Below the pieces are notes generated by a model. The model saw only the letters and a list, made by a program, of their open reading frames with translations, had not been told where the DNA came from and did no database searches. A stretch of DNA of 64,000 bases from Citrus sinensis (Eukaryota; Streptophyta; Magnoliopsida; Sapindales; Rutaceae), in NCBI RefSeq assembly GCF_022201045.2, contig NC_068558.1, positions 47,843,501 through 47,907,500 of the forward strand, written 5' to 3'. A program made the position numbers and the translations under genes. Each line of letters opens with the position of its first letter. Position 1 is the first letter of the stretch. Positions 26,173-37,783 of the stretch are shown piece by piece.

Positions 26173-26270
26173 TGGGCTGGATTTGAAATTCTAAAGAAGC
26201 CCAAGGTTTAATTGGGCCTAAGTCTGACATTGGTCTCCTTTGACCTTTCCCCGGCGAAAGCCATATATTA
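26173..26270 (+). promoter_or_regulatory. Orphan promoter-like block (site II cluster plus TATA)
   Basis: TGGGCT at 26173-26178, AGCCCA at 26198-26203 and TGGGCC at 26213-26218 form a site II cluster like those upstream of ORMDL and PPOX2 in this window. A TATA-like CATATATTAG follows at about 26262. No coding gene lies downstream within several kb, so either a non-coding transcript or a relic promoter is possible. Confidence 0.35.
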
Positions 26271-26371
26271 GCATCAACGTCACGACATCCACACAATTCT
26301 TTCATACTAAACCAGGGGCGTGGCCTGGGCTAATTGCTTTGCCCCAGAAAGTTAAAATCGAAAAACAAAAG

Positions 26372-26413
26372 GGGATCATTTCCAAATGAGTGGCGCTATT
26401 TGGAAATGATCCC
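26372..26413. repeat. Perfect 16-bp inverted repeat (hairpin)
   Basis: GGGATCATTTCCAAAT and its exact reverse complement flank a 10-nt loop. A weaker hairpin, CAGGGGC with GCCCCAG, lies just upstream (about 26314-26347). Confidence 0.8.
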
Positions 26414-27340
26414 ACTGCCACGTAAATTTAACTTAATTGACATAGTAGGCCCGAAAATTAAACTTAATTATTGCAGAGACTTTGATAAATATGGAATTTC
26501 ATCCTTGTTTTTATTTATAATGGCAGCCAGGAGAGCCACCTTTTATTAGCATGCGTGGCCCAGAGATGCCAATTCTTCGCTGTTATTATAATTATTATTA
26601 TTCTTATCAAAATCATCATTATCATTTTTTATATCTGCAAAAACTAGATGCACGCGTACAAAACCTTATTATTACTTCCCCGGAACCGCAGTTCGAGCTA
26701 TCTATTTTTATTCTTCTTTAAGGCAGCTAAGCTTTACAGACAATATGGAAACGAAGTAGAAACATTAATTCAAGACGGAAAGGAAAAAAAGAACAGGAAA
26801 GAAAAAAGTTAGACCATAAACTTCCATTTTCATCGTCATATTATTCAGGGTTACATGGCTTGGAGCCCTATATTATACAATTCATCCTCCTTCCTCCTTA
26901 AATGTGATTTGTTGATCATTTAAGAAATAATTTAATGCTTATTGCTAGCCTAGCAAAGCTAGCAGCTTGATGGACAAAATAAGATCATCTATCAATTTTC
27001 AGTATCGCTGAGTTTTCTTTTTCAATTACATACCCCTTTTGGGAGCAGAGGGAGTGGTGCACATTAATTATACTTTTACATATTTACCTGATAATTCATT
27101 AGAGAACCAAATGTTATAATTTTTGAAAGTAATAGGTCCACCTGCCACCGTCTTAAATTTCTACATCTACATTAATATTGGTCCGAAATTGTGTCAACGG
27201 AAACTGTCGTTAACTTTTTTTTGGTTGGTTAAAATTAAATTAAAATCTAAAGATGGTTCTTCGTCCACCAACTCTCTCTTGATGATGAATTGAGAGATGG
27301 GCGAATGCCCGAATAAAAAAAAAAAAAATCAATGTATTTA

Positions 27341-27837
27341 GGCCCCGTTTGGGATTGCTTTTGGGAGGGTTAAAAGTGATTTTAAAAATCTAAAAACTAA
27401 TTTTGGTGTTTGGTAAAAAAAAATCAAAATCAATTTTGTCAGAATCAGCTCCTCCTACAACTAATTTTGAAAAACAGGGAAGGAGTAACTTTTAGATTCT
27501 GATTTTGATAATCAATTTTATCATTTAATATAATTCCATAAATATCCTTACAATTATTACTTAAATCCGAAATTATCCTTATTTAAATTGGAAACAAAAT
27601 CAATATTGATATGTATAAGTAAATTTCATCTTACATTATGTACATTTTAGTCATTTATTTTTTTTACAGCAGTTTAACAATAAGATTTACCAAACACCCA
27701 TAATTGCTTTCAAAATTCACAGTACTTTTGAAAATAAAATTTACCAAACACTTAATTGATTCTCTTCACAACTGATTATTTGTACAGCACAGCTAACAAC
27801 AATTATTTTAAAAGCTGCAGCATTACCAAACTAGCCC
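27341..27837. mobile_element. PIF/Harbinger (Tourist-like) MITE, copy 1, TTA target site
   Basis: Left end GGCCCCGTTTGGGATTGC; right end reversed GGGCTAGTTTGGTAATGC. The flanking 3-bp TTA at 27338-27340 and 27838-27840 fits the TWA preference of PIF/Harbinger. About 497 bp, no transposase. A diverged copy follows 7 bp downstream. Confidence 0.8.
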
Positions 27838-27844
27838 TTAGTAA

Positions 27845-28488
27845 GGCCCATTTAAGATTGTTTTTGAGAAGTTTAAAAGTAATTTTGAAAAGTTAAAAAT
27901 AATTTTAGTATTTAGTAAATTTTTTTAAAATTACTTTTTTGTAAAACCACCCATTCTACAGTAGATTTTGAAAAGCCACTTATTTTAAAAAGAAGGGAAT
28001 GATTAGCTTTTCAAAATATGATTTTGAGAATCATTTTTAAACTTAATACAATTCCATATATATTCTCATATATATTACAAAAATCCAAAATTCTCCTTAT
28101 TAATTAGGAAATAAAATAAATAACTTTAAAGAAATTATTAATATTACCAATTATATTGAGATAACAAAATAGAAAAATAAAATTAATATTATAAAATATT
28201 TATTTTAGTTATCAATTATTATATATGTACACAGAAAATAATATTGCATATACATGTTTATAAACGTGTAAATAAATTTTATTTAGTATTATATCCAATT
28301 CAATCATTTATATTCTTACAACAATTTAATAGTAAGATTTACTAAACATACATTACTGTTTTTAAAACTCACAGTATTTTTAAAATAAATTTTACTAAAT
28401 ATTTAATTGATTTTATTCATAATTGATTATTTCTATAACACAACTAACACCAATTATTTTAAATGTTATAGCATTACCAAACAAGCAC
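27845..28488. mobile_element. PIF/Harbinger-like MITE, copy 2, TAA target site
   Basis: It begins GGCCCATTTAAGATTGTTTT and ends ATTACCAAACAAGCAC, flanked by TAA at 27842-27844 and 28489-28491. The same order of internal words as copy 1 shows common descent: AGTTTAAAAGTAATTTT, then TAGTATTTAGTAAA, then CCAATTATTTTAAA. It is more diverged and more AT-rich than copy 1, so probably older. Confidence 0.75.
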
Positions 28489-28491
28489 TAA

Positions 28492-30757
28492 TTGTTTTGG
28501 TAGATTGTTATATGCTTTCATTTACTTAAGCACTTAGTTATGTAATCACACCATGTATATATACGTGAGGCTAGGAATCATGAAGCAGATGATATCTTCG
28601 TAAAAACTCGCCAACCAAATATAAAAATTTCTTGTGATACGAGCTTTACTTTAGTAAGGATTTAAAGTGTGATATTTAGTTATTAATAGCGAGAGTAAAT
28701 TTCAAAGATATGTATTAATATTTTTTTCCCAAAGATTAGATAAGCTCACATCAGGATTTAATTACTAAATATAAAAATATAGTTTATTCTAATGTATATG
28801 TACATTGAAGGTAAATGAATTTTATGAAAAGTTGGTGATATTTAACTCCCTCATTTTATCTTATTACTGTTTGTATTTTCAATTAATTCTATTTATCTTC
28901 GAAATTATCCTTACTTATCAATAAACAATTTTCGATTTTTAACAAAGCATTGGAGAAGCAAACACAGATCGTGATTCAATTTGATACAAGTAATACAGTG
29001 ATTTTATTTACATTACGGTAGAACATTTTACCATCACATATCATACTCATCAGTTAGGAAGCAAGAGATTAGTTTGCTAAACTCGGAGAACAAACTTTGA
29101 GGAAATCTTTGTAGCAATAGGATAAGGAAACTGATTGAGAAATTACTTGGCGCCAGCTTATTGTGGGGCAACATTGAGTGATGAAAAAGATCGACTGACG
29201 AAATCTTACACGTTGCTGCTGGGTGTGACCATACTATCATTTTGGTGTCAACTGACAAATCACTGAAATCAGTTTTCGCTTTAAAGCTGCTTCTTAAAGT
29301 GATGATGCTAATAAATATCACACTTGAATGATTAGTGGAGTTTTTTTCATTTTTATTTTCTTTTTCACTCAGGAGAAAAGGGGAGGGACGGGGTGTCATG
29401 GCAGGCACACTCAATTCTGGTCTCTCGAAACCCCACGTTCAATCTTAGAAACCGAATTACACAGTCCTGCCAATTGCCAAAGGAGAATAGTTCTTTTCAT
29501 CTCTAATTCAAACACAACTCTTATTTATTTTTCTTCCTTAAATAATCTTCTTTTCCTTCTTTCCCTTTTTTTTATCACTTTACAATTGATCTGCACCTCC
29601 TGATTCTGGGACCAAGTTTCTCCAAATTTTGGGTTGGGAAAAAATTATTAATAAGGGTAATTCTGAAAACAATTGAGAAGTGGAGTTGAAAAGAGAATTT
29701 AAGTAGGTCAAATGCCACTACTCTTTTATGAATAAAATTGAATTGATTACTCATACCAGTTAATAGATATTAATCTTCTCAAAAAAATTAATAGATATTA
29801 AAGCCTGCCAAAAAAAAAAAAAGATATTAGCGATTAATTAGGAATAGTTAACCTCTAATGTTACTTAACCCTACAGTGATTCATTTTCATTGCTTTGGCG
29901 AGTGATATAGAAGCAGCAAGACAGATAACCTAACCCAATTATGCAAAGTAATTAAAACGAGCCTCAACTCTCAAATCTAAAGAAATTAATTTGACCTCTT
30001 CCATTTATCGTCTTTTTTTCTTTTTAGGTGATCATTGTTGAATTGTTCCCGTGTCAACTTTATTTCACTGAGTACATAAGTATGATTTAAAAGATTAAAA
30101 CAAAAATTGTTGAATTTCAGTGCATTGATTAGTCAATTATTTGTAAAGAGTTGAACAAATTAAATTTTGAGCAATACTAGATATCCTAACATATAAATTT
30201 TAATTTGAATCTCAACTGATGTCACATTCATCTATTGAATAGTGTTTACGTAATTTTATTAGATATAAAATACATCATCTAATTGATGAATGACATATAT
30301 TATTAAAATTTAAGTAAGGACTCAAATATTAGAATCTCAAATATTATTGTTAAATTTTTTACTCTTTTAGTAAATTCACAAAATAAATAAATAAATAAGG
30401 GGAAAAGCATGTTGAGCTGGCAAGCAAGCAAGCCCCTTTTGTTTCTCGTGTCCCTGCCCCTTATGAATGAGATGACATTGACTTTTGACGTTTCCAAATG
30501 ATGAGCGGTCCTGATTTGAATGCCATTTGTGGAGCTGATGATGCCGTCCGATTGGTATACGTGGGCATGCATGAGAAGGGCAGATGGCAGAAAGGTTGTT
30601 GAGATATATGTGCAATGTACGAAAGTCTACAATAGGATCATATGACGTAAGAGATTATAAATATCACCATTCTTTTTCTCTCTCAGACTGTACATGCCCA
30701 CTTGCCTATATGGCATTCATTTCACAAATATAATTGGTAGCAGCCCTTCTAAGGGAA
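28492..30757. other. Intergenic upstream of MYB
   Basis: AT-rich, no gene recognised. The region 28980-29420 is less AT-rich and has open frames on both strands without family signature. The MYB core promoter lies at the end. Confidence 0.45.
30655..30662 (+). promoter_or_regulatory. TATA box of the MYB gene
   Basis: TTATAAATAT about 100 bp upstream of the MYB start codon, at a position consistent with a 60-70 nt leader. Confidence 0.6.
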
Positions 30758-31729
30758 ATGGGAAGGGCTCCCTGTTGTTCTAAGGTTGGGTTGCAGCGAG
30801 GTCCATGGACTCCTAGAGAAGACACATTGCTTACTGAGTACATTCAAGTTCACGGTGAAGGTCATTGGAGATCTTTGCCTAAAAAGGCTGGTAAATTAAA
30901 TTAATAATCTTGTAAAATGTAGTATCAATTTTTGTGTATCATGTTCGATCTTATTTATTTATTTTGATAAGATATACATATTATTGATTACATTACAATT
31001 TAGCGATTTATATTTACAGGGCTTCTTAGATGTGGAAAGAGTTGCAGGCTAAGATGGATGAACTATCTAAGACCAGATATCAAGAGAGGCAACATAACGC
31101 CTGATGAGGATGATCTGATTATCAGATTGCATTCGCTTCTCGGGAATCGATGGTCTCTCATCGCAGGGAGGCTGCCGGGTCGAACCGATAACGAGATAAA
31201 GAATTACTGGAATACCCATCTTAGCAAAAGGCTTCGAGTTCAAGGAACCGACCCGAATACCCACAAGAAACTGTCGGAGCCATCTCTTGTTCAAGACGGA
31301 ATTATCAAGAAAAGGAGAAGAATCAGTAAGACAGAGGCTGAGGCTGCGGCTGCGGCTGCATCACCTGTGGAGCCCACAGGAAAGCACAAGCTCCATCTCC
31401 CAAAGCCCATTAGGGTTACGACTACTTACCTGTTGCCAAGAAATGAAAGTTTTGCGCGTACTACTTTTTCCCAAGGAGGGGAAGGGGTCCTTGCTGCGCA
31501 TGTGTTAGAAGAAGTTCCTTCTTACAGTCTCAAAGATGGTGATGATGGGGCAGCTGGGTTTCTTGTTGCGGATCATCATCTTGTTAACGGCTCTGATTTT
31601 GAGTGTCAATCTCAGATTTTTCCTGGTGAAAACTCGCTAGAGAAGCTCTATGAAGAGTATTTACAAATCCTGAAGAATGATGATGAGCAACTTCAGTTGG
31701 ACTGCTTTGCTGAATCTCTTCTAAAATGA
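30758..31729 (+). CDS. R2R3-MYB transcription factor, proanthocyanidin-regulator type
   Basis: Two exons, 30758-30890 and 31020-31729, encode 280 aa. R2 begins [21 protein letters not shown]3 includes [20 protein letters not shown] and ends [15 protein letters not shown], with the spaced Trp residues in place. The bHLH-contact motif [DE]Lx2[RK]x3Lx6Lx3R is complete ([20 protein letters not shown]), so a partner in MYB-bHLH-WD40 complexes is likely. After the domain come GTDPNTHKK and a basic KKRRRIS segment, then an acidic C-terminus ([20 protein letters not shown]) that could activate. The text resembles grape MYBPA1/Arabidopsis MYB5, regulators of proanthocyanidin genes (family knowledge, from memory). 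The intron that usually splits R3 is absent. The start is the conserved MGRAPCC. Confidence 0.94.
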
Positions 31730-32778
31730 TCAGAATTAAGTAAATTCGAAATCCATTTCACTTTTGTTAATTCAAAAAAAAAATTCAATTCCCAATAATT
31801 GTACTTAGAATCTTATATATTGTCTTCACATGCTTACCTTAGCTTCTAGCCCAGATTATGATGGATCCTAAAATTCTCTGTTCGTGTAATGTTATTATAA
31901 TAATTAATACGTACATATTATCTTAATATACGTATCATTATTTTTTCTAGTACGTTATTCGTCTCAATTATCGAACTCATCATGTGCGTCATAAACTAAT
32001 ATTATAAACTATTTGAAGATTTAAAAAATATTCACCAGTTCATTTCACAAGCATCCCATATCATTTAAGGTAAATATTTTTTTTTAGCAATGACTTCATT
32101 AATATCTATGCATGTAAGTATATTAAGTCAAACTAATTTTTTGTAATTTTTAACCGTAATAAACAATATTTCGAGAATTCAATGATCATGCAAGCAAAAA
32201 AAATTAGATTCTTCCGTCATAATTTACCATCCAAGCAATAAACAATACTACATATATAAGACTAATGCTAAGTTTTATAAAGCTGGATAAATAATTTTTA
32301 CTTTAAATTACGTGTCATTTACATGTCACTTATTGAACAGTACCGCTAAATTTTTCTATCACATAATAATGTTATAGAAAGTCAGCATCCACCTAATACA
32401 TAGCAGGAATAATAAAATTATTTATTTATTGGGGAAGACTGAAGAGTTGTTTAAGACTAATTGAGACTGTCCTACCCAAGTATCAATTTCTCTTAGTTTT
32501 ACTAACAAAGAAAAAAATCATGTAGGATATTTATAACTTTTTTTTTTCATTTCTATGATAGTATTTGTTAACTATACAGATTATTAAATAAAATTATTTT
32601 TCTTGATAAATCAAGCCAAAACAAAATAAAATTATATTATTATATTACTAGACATACATGATAAGTCAATAAAATTGGATCTAATTTTGAGTCTTATACA
32701 TACTTCTAGTAATTTTAAACTTTGCTCTTTATTTATACTTAGAGATCGTTTCGAGTTGCTGTCAAAGAGGTTTAAGTC
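31730..32778. other. Intergenic downstream of MYB
   Basis: Very AT-rich with no gene seen. Includes the MYB 3' UTR. Confidence 0.5.
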
Positions 32779-33058
32779 ATGTTCGATATTAAGTGCTATA
32801 GCTTTTAAACTATAATTATTGTGAAAAAAATTTAACTATTTTTTAAATATGAAATAAAAGTTAATAACATGCAATAAATGTGATTTTTAAATAATAATTT
32901 TGGAAAAAAAATATTATAGTTTTTTCATCGTATGAGTAGTGGATCAAATTCACTTAACTTCTAAGTCACAACAGATAATGTTTAGCAAATACTTTAGTGT
33001 TGTACTTTTTAAATTGCAACCATAAAAACTATTGTTGTCCAACCTTAATATCAAATAG
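32779..33058. mobile_element. Possible MITE with short inverted ends
   Basis: Left GTTCGATATTAAGTGCTA and right, reversed, TTTGATATTAAGGTTGGA resemble each other and enclose about 280 bp of AT-rich sequence. No clear target duplication was found, so the limits are approximate. Confidence 0.4.
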
Positions 33059-33214
33059 GGGCTTCGAAAAATGTAAAGTGGACTTGTCTTACAATAACTT
33101 TGAAAAACATGAAAAATAATTTTCAAAATAAGTAAATATATAAGATAATCAATATGGTAATGAGTTTCAATTTTACATTAGTGAGTTTTTATTTTTTAAT
33201 AATTCTTATAATAT

Positions 33215-33955
33215 TTTACTTATTTTACTTTCTATCCACATGTTTCAGGTGTAATCAACAAATCTTTTGTTTTATTTTACAATTAATGTTATTTACAAGT
33301 TTTAATTTACATTTGCAAGCTTTTTTTAACTTTTTAATCAATATTTAATAACACACTAATTTTGCTACTCCAAGGTTAATTTACTTGTTTCGCCTTTTAT
33401 TTACATAATTTATATTTTATTTTACACTTAATATTATTTTACAAGTTTCATATTACATTTGTAAATTTTTGTTTTGTTTACTAATAATACACTAATCACT
33501 GTTACATTAATTTACTTGTTTTATCTTCCATTTACAAGTCAGATGTTCTATTTACTTAATTTATATTTTATTTTGTACTTAATTTATAGGTATTATGTTT
33601 TATTGATAAGTTTTTGTTTTGTTTATCAACAATGCACCAACTTACTACTCTTATGTTTATTTACTTATCTTATCATTCATTTACAAGTTAGATGTTCTAT
33701 TTACCTAATTTATGTTTTATTTTATACTTAATGTCGATTTACTTATTTAATGTTTCATTTGTAAGTTTTTGTTTCTTTTGCTAATAATACACCAACGTAC
33801 TACACCCATGTTAATTTATTTATTTTACCTTATATTTGCAAGTTTTATACCCCATTTACATAATTTATATATTTTATTTTACATTTAATGTTATTTTACA
33901 AATATTATATTAAGTTTACAAGTCTTATATTTTATTTACATAAATTATGATTAAT
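33215..33955. repeat. Diverged AT-rich tandem array, units of about 136-155 bp
   Basis: Successive units start with AATAACACACTAAT (33347), AATAATACACTAATC (33483), AACAATGCACCAACT (33628) and AATAATACACCAACG (33783). Each continues with TTAATTTACTTGTTTTA-like, ATTTACAAGT and TTTATATTTTATTTTACACTT words and ends with AAGTTTTTGTTTTGTTT. A partial, more diverged unit precedes them. No coding potential. Confidence 0.75.
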
Positions 33956-35876
33956 TATGGTATTAATGTCGCGATTAAACCCTTCAATAATTATTTAAAT
34001 TATTAGATTAATTTGGTTTAAACCATAAGGTAAATGTGCTCTTTTTAATTTTTTTCTATACAATTTGAGTATATTACTTGCGTAGTTCTTGTATTTTCAA
34101 AAATCACACAAAACACCTCTGTGATTATTTTTGTAGTTGTTGGATCTAACTTTTTAAGAGAAAAATTAATAATTTTATATGACACAACTTAAAGATAAAT
34201 TCTTACATGCAAAAAGTAAAAAATGTGAATGATAACAAAATACATTTGAATGGAAACAGATCTACAACTGGGATATCTTGAGCAATATTAAAAAATACAA
34301 AATCTTATTGAATAATTAACTCATATTGTATGGATTAAAATTACTTCACCACTTGTTACCTAAGTGAATGTAAAGAGATCTAGAGAAAATTCCTTTTGTT
34401 TTTTTCCGGTGTTTATATATTGGTAAGATAATTTATCTATGATTTATCATTTCCTATGAAATTTTTTTACGGGTAAATTTTAAATTATTCCCCTCGTAAT
34501 ATGATAATTTTCATAATATCTCATAAATTATTATAAACTTCAACTTGCCAATTGCATTCAAAAGATAAGGAAAAACTGGGAGGCGGTTGATGAAAGTTTT
34601 TTTTTTTTAATCTTCTTAATAAAAAATGAAAGCGAATTAAGATTTGCAATAATTTATAGGTATCGTAAAAATTATCATTTCACAATATGGTAATCCAAAA
34701 ATTAACCATTTTCTTAGTTACCTTCGTTCATTTGCCATGGATGTAATGTAGATGCATATACAAGTAGCTTATTACTGATTTTTTTTTAATCAGTAAATTA
34801 ATAAATACAAATGTGGGTAACATTACCGCAAATGGTACCTCTAATTTCTCGAACCATGCACGAGGTATATGATCATTTGCCAAGGTCTGCATATCAAAGT
34901 CCTCTATATATATATATATAAACTATGTTATTGTCACACTCCTGTTCGGATTATTGACCAATCTCGATTCAATGAATACAATAAGGAATAGATACAACCA
35001 TACAAAATTGTTTCGGTCAATTAATTAAGGACTTCTTTAGTTAACCATAATCGTGTTTGAATTGAACAAAACCCCATCAAACACAATGAATGCTGTGAGA
35101 TTACTTACTATTCAATTTCCTTTTATATCACTTCCAAGAGTCACACCCAACATCTTAAACCATAAATTTCTCTTTTACCGGGTTGCCTATCATTTTTTTT
35201 TTTTAACTTTAAAGTTATGTCATACGTGAAGATATCAATTTCATCGGTTTTAATGACATTCTCCCCTTTTTTTTTAATTTTTAATTTTTATTTTTATTTT
35301 TTTTCAAGAAACTTGTACCATCAAAGGACCCAAATTAATTGCTACACGATTAATTCGCCGTTTAGGAATCTAATCAAATGAGTTGTATCATGATTTTGTG
35401 AACAAAAGAAAAGGGGTAAAGTGCCGAAGCATTGTCTCTCGTATTTTTAATGTCATGGGTTGAGAGTTACCAAAACAATTAATATGGTTACGTTGAATTT
35501 GACATCTGATTCCTGGTTGAGTTTGGACTTTGGAGTCAGATAAGCTCGTGACTACTTTATGTTCCATAAATGGTAGTTGGTGATGGAGATTGCATTTGAC
35601 TCATTCTACTAAGGAGATTAAAAATGCAGAATTTATAAATAAATGGTGACCACCTTATTTTACGTTATTTTCCATTAATAAACGCCACTTGGACTTGTTA
35701 CATTTTTAGCTAAACAAAACAACAATGAAAACATGTCTTTGTCATGTATCTAGAAGTTTTATCTTCCCACTTATCAAACTTTGCCCCAACCAAAACTATG
35801 TCTTCACATGCTCCAACTGTTCTTTTTTGCCTTTTACGGATCCTAATGCAACTTCAACGTCATATGAGGCCAAGCT
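33956..35876. other. AT-rich intergenic
   Basis: No gene, RNA or complete transposon recognised. Contains a short TA run near 34904 and several poly-T runs. Confidence 0.5.
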
Positions 35877-36362
35877 ATAATAGCAACACAAATGAAATAT
35901 TATTATTGATAATATAGTACAAAATTAATATTTTTTTAGAATAAAATATTTATTATTATTAATTAAATAATTAATTAATATTTATTAAAATTAATGTTTA
36001 GTATTATTAATTTAAATATCATATTTATTTATTTTTATTTTATTAAATTTAATAAAATAAATATGATATAATTATTATTTTTAATAAATATGATATTATT
36101 TATTTTATTAAATATTATTTATTTAATTAATTATAGAGATAAAATGGGAAGAGGAGGGAGTAGATTCCCATTCCCACCTCTCCTCATGGGAGTAGATTCC
36201 CACTCCCACCTCCCCTCATGGGAGTGGGAATCCCACTCCCCACTCCAAAATTGAGTAGAACCCACGGATTCCCACTCCCACTCCCCCTTTTTTAAGGTAA
36301 GTAAACACTGGAGTGGGAGGAATCCACACTCCACACTCCCACTCCAAAAAGTAAACACTACC
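35877..36362. mobile_element. Truncated GGTAGTGTTTAC-end element (right portion)
   Basis: The right end GTAAACACTACC is followed by TTA. Before it is a striking GTGGGAATCCCAC/GGGAGTGG-rich stretch (36140-36340), and before that an AT-rich core beginning AGCAACACAAATGAAATATT. Core, G/C-rich stretch and right end all match the longer element at 60753-61621, but the left end is missing here. Confidence 0.75.
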
Positions 36363-36749
36363 TTAGCTAAGTTGCATTGCCGACAAATGAAACAAAATTT
36401 TAACATATTTCAAACACACCGGGAGCACTTCAGCTCTTTCCAGTAGAGGAAACACACCAAAAAAATAATTTTGATTATACTTTTCTTCACTTCTTCGGGA
36501 ACTAAACTTTACCTAAAGACGTAAGGGTCAAAATCACAGAACGGCTTCGGGAGCTTGGAGACAATGATGGGCAAATCAATGATTTCAGGTGACGAATGTT
36601 TGTTTAATTACATTTGTAAGTTAAATTGTATGGCAATGACTAAAAAAATTGAAAAGAAAGGAAATTCAGATTGTAGCCGTGGATTGCCAATTCGTAATTT
36701 ATAAACACAAACTAATAATGACGTAAGAGGGAAATATTATAATAAGATA
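36363..36749. other. Spacer between two elements
   Basis: No feature recognised. It ends with the 9-bp target copy AATAAGATA at 36741-36749. Confidence 0.5.
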
Positions 36750-37555
36750 GAGTGATGCTATTAGGACCCCTTGAAAACTCTTTCGAAACCCCTCTTGTGT
36801 GTTTACAATTTTAACCTCTCATAAAATGACAAAAAAACCAATCTTTTTTCTCAACTCAAACTGCAGATTTCTCTCTCTTTTTCTCTCACTCTGCATTTAT
36901 CGTTACCATTGCTTGTTGTTTGCATTTTTGCTGCAAACCTACAATGAATTCTTTATTCGAAATGCTAAATTAAGGATCGTGTATACAAATAACTTCAGAT
37001 GAAATAAATTATTTAAGTTTTAGTTTTATTGGGAAGTTCAAAATAAATTTTTTCTATTTTATATACGCACTTGACTAGTGAGTTTCACAAGTGTTAACTT
37101 GCACTTTTAGGTTTAAAATATGTACAAAATCATTCAATAATCAGTTTAATGGCTATCAACGAAAGGAAAAAAAATCTTAATTATTTCTTAAGAAATATAA
37201 TAATTTAAAGGGTTTAAAGCTTAATTGCAGCTGTAGTTCTGACTTCACCATTAGTTATCTTGTTGTCTAAATCATAGTAGCTTCTTTTAGAAAACTTATT
37301 TATTCGCCATGGAAGAGTCAGTAGTTCCTTTATTTTGATCAAAAATCTATAATAATACACTAAATTGAGTAATTTTGTGGTCTTATGTTATCTTTCCATA
37401 AAAGTCTTTTAGGTCTTAGGAAGAAATAGGTAAGGTCATTTATGAAATTAATCCGTGGGTGATATTAGTGATTATGTTATTTTAATTTTCATTGCAGGTG
37501 CTTTAAACAAAAAGGGTTTTATTAGAGTTATTGAGGGGTGCCAATAGTCCCACTC
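36750..37555. mobile_element. Non-autonomous Mutator-like element (MULE), 806 bp, 9-bp TSD
   Basis: The terminal inverted repeats are about 45 bp: left GAGTGATGCTATTAGGACCC and right, reversed, GAGTGGGACTATTGGCACCC. A perfect 9-bp duplication AATAAGATA flanks it (36741-36749, 37556-37564). A 9-bp target site with long imperfect ends is typical of Mutator-like elements. No transposase frame. It ends about 230 bp upstream of the PPOX2 start codon. Confidence 0.88.
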
Positions 37556-37608
37556 AATAAGATAATACTACTTCCAAGCCCAGCAAAGCAACTTAGTTTC
37601 TGGATATT

Positions 37609-37623
37609 TGGGCCTTATGGGCT
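37609..37623 (+). promoter_or_regulatory. Paired site II elements upstream of PPOX2
   Basis: TGGGCC at 37609-37614 and TGGGCT at 37618-37623, a typical TCP-bound pair, about 165 bp upstream of the start codon. Confidence 0.55.
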
Positions 37624-37783
37624 GGGTAGCTACGGACTAATGGCCTGAGTGGCTTGATTCTTATGAAGGTCCAAAAACAAGTGACCCCGAGAACCTACGA
37701 GTTTCGACAAACGAAAACAGTAAGCCAGAAGCCGAAAGTGCAAAGCTGAAACTGAAAGAAACGACCACAAAAAAAGGACAGAA

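Larger units (their letters stand above)
22084..27340. other. Gene-poor stretch upstream of Dof gene
   Basis: About 5.3 kb. The first few hundred bases hold the Dof leader and promoter (GA-rich, then a TA repeat at 22297-22322). Further on are TA repeats near 22999, 23218 and 24442, a (CA) run at 24020-24041 and a TTC run at 25480-25517. A promoter-like block and a hairpin at 26.17-26.41 kb are listed separately. No coding gene was recognised; open frames here show no family signature. Confidence 0.5.

Noticed and set aside
29034-29414. 126-codon minus-strand frame
   Set aside because: No family signature, Ser-rich low-information sequence, and the start region lies in a poly-Asn/Lys stretch. 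Kept as non-coding until evidence appears.
29474-29494. TTGCCAAAGGAGAATAG resembles the first 15 nt of miR399
   Set aside because: The 3' half differs and no complementary star arm is present within 150 bp on either side, so no precursor hairpin can form. Taken as chance.
33154-33731. Two open frames of 64 and 85 codons
   Set aside because: Hydrophobic translations of the AT-rich tandem array; not genes.
36131-36406. 91-codon minus-strand frame rich in GEWEWES-like repeats
   Set aside because: It is the translation of the repetitive end of a transposon.
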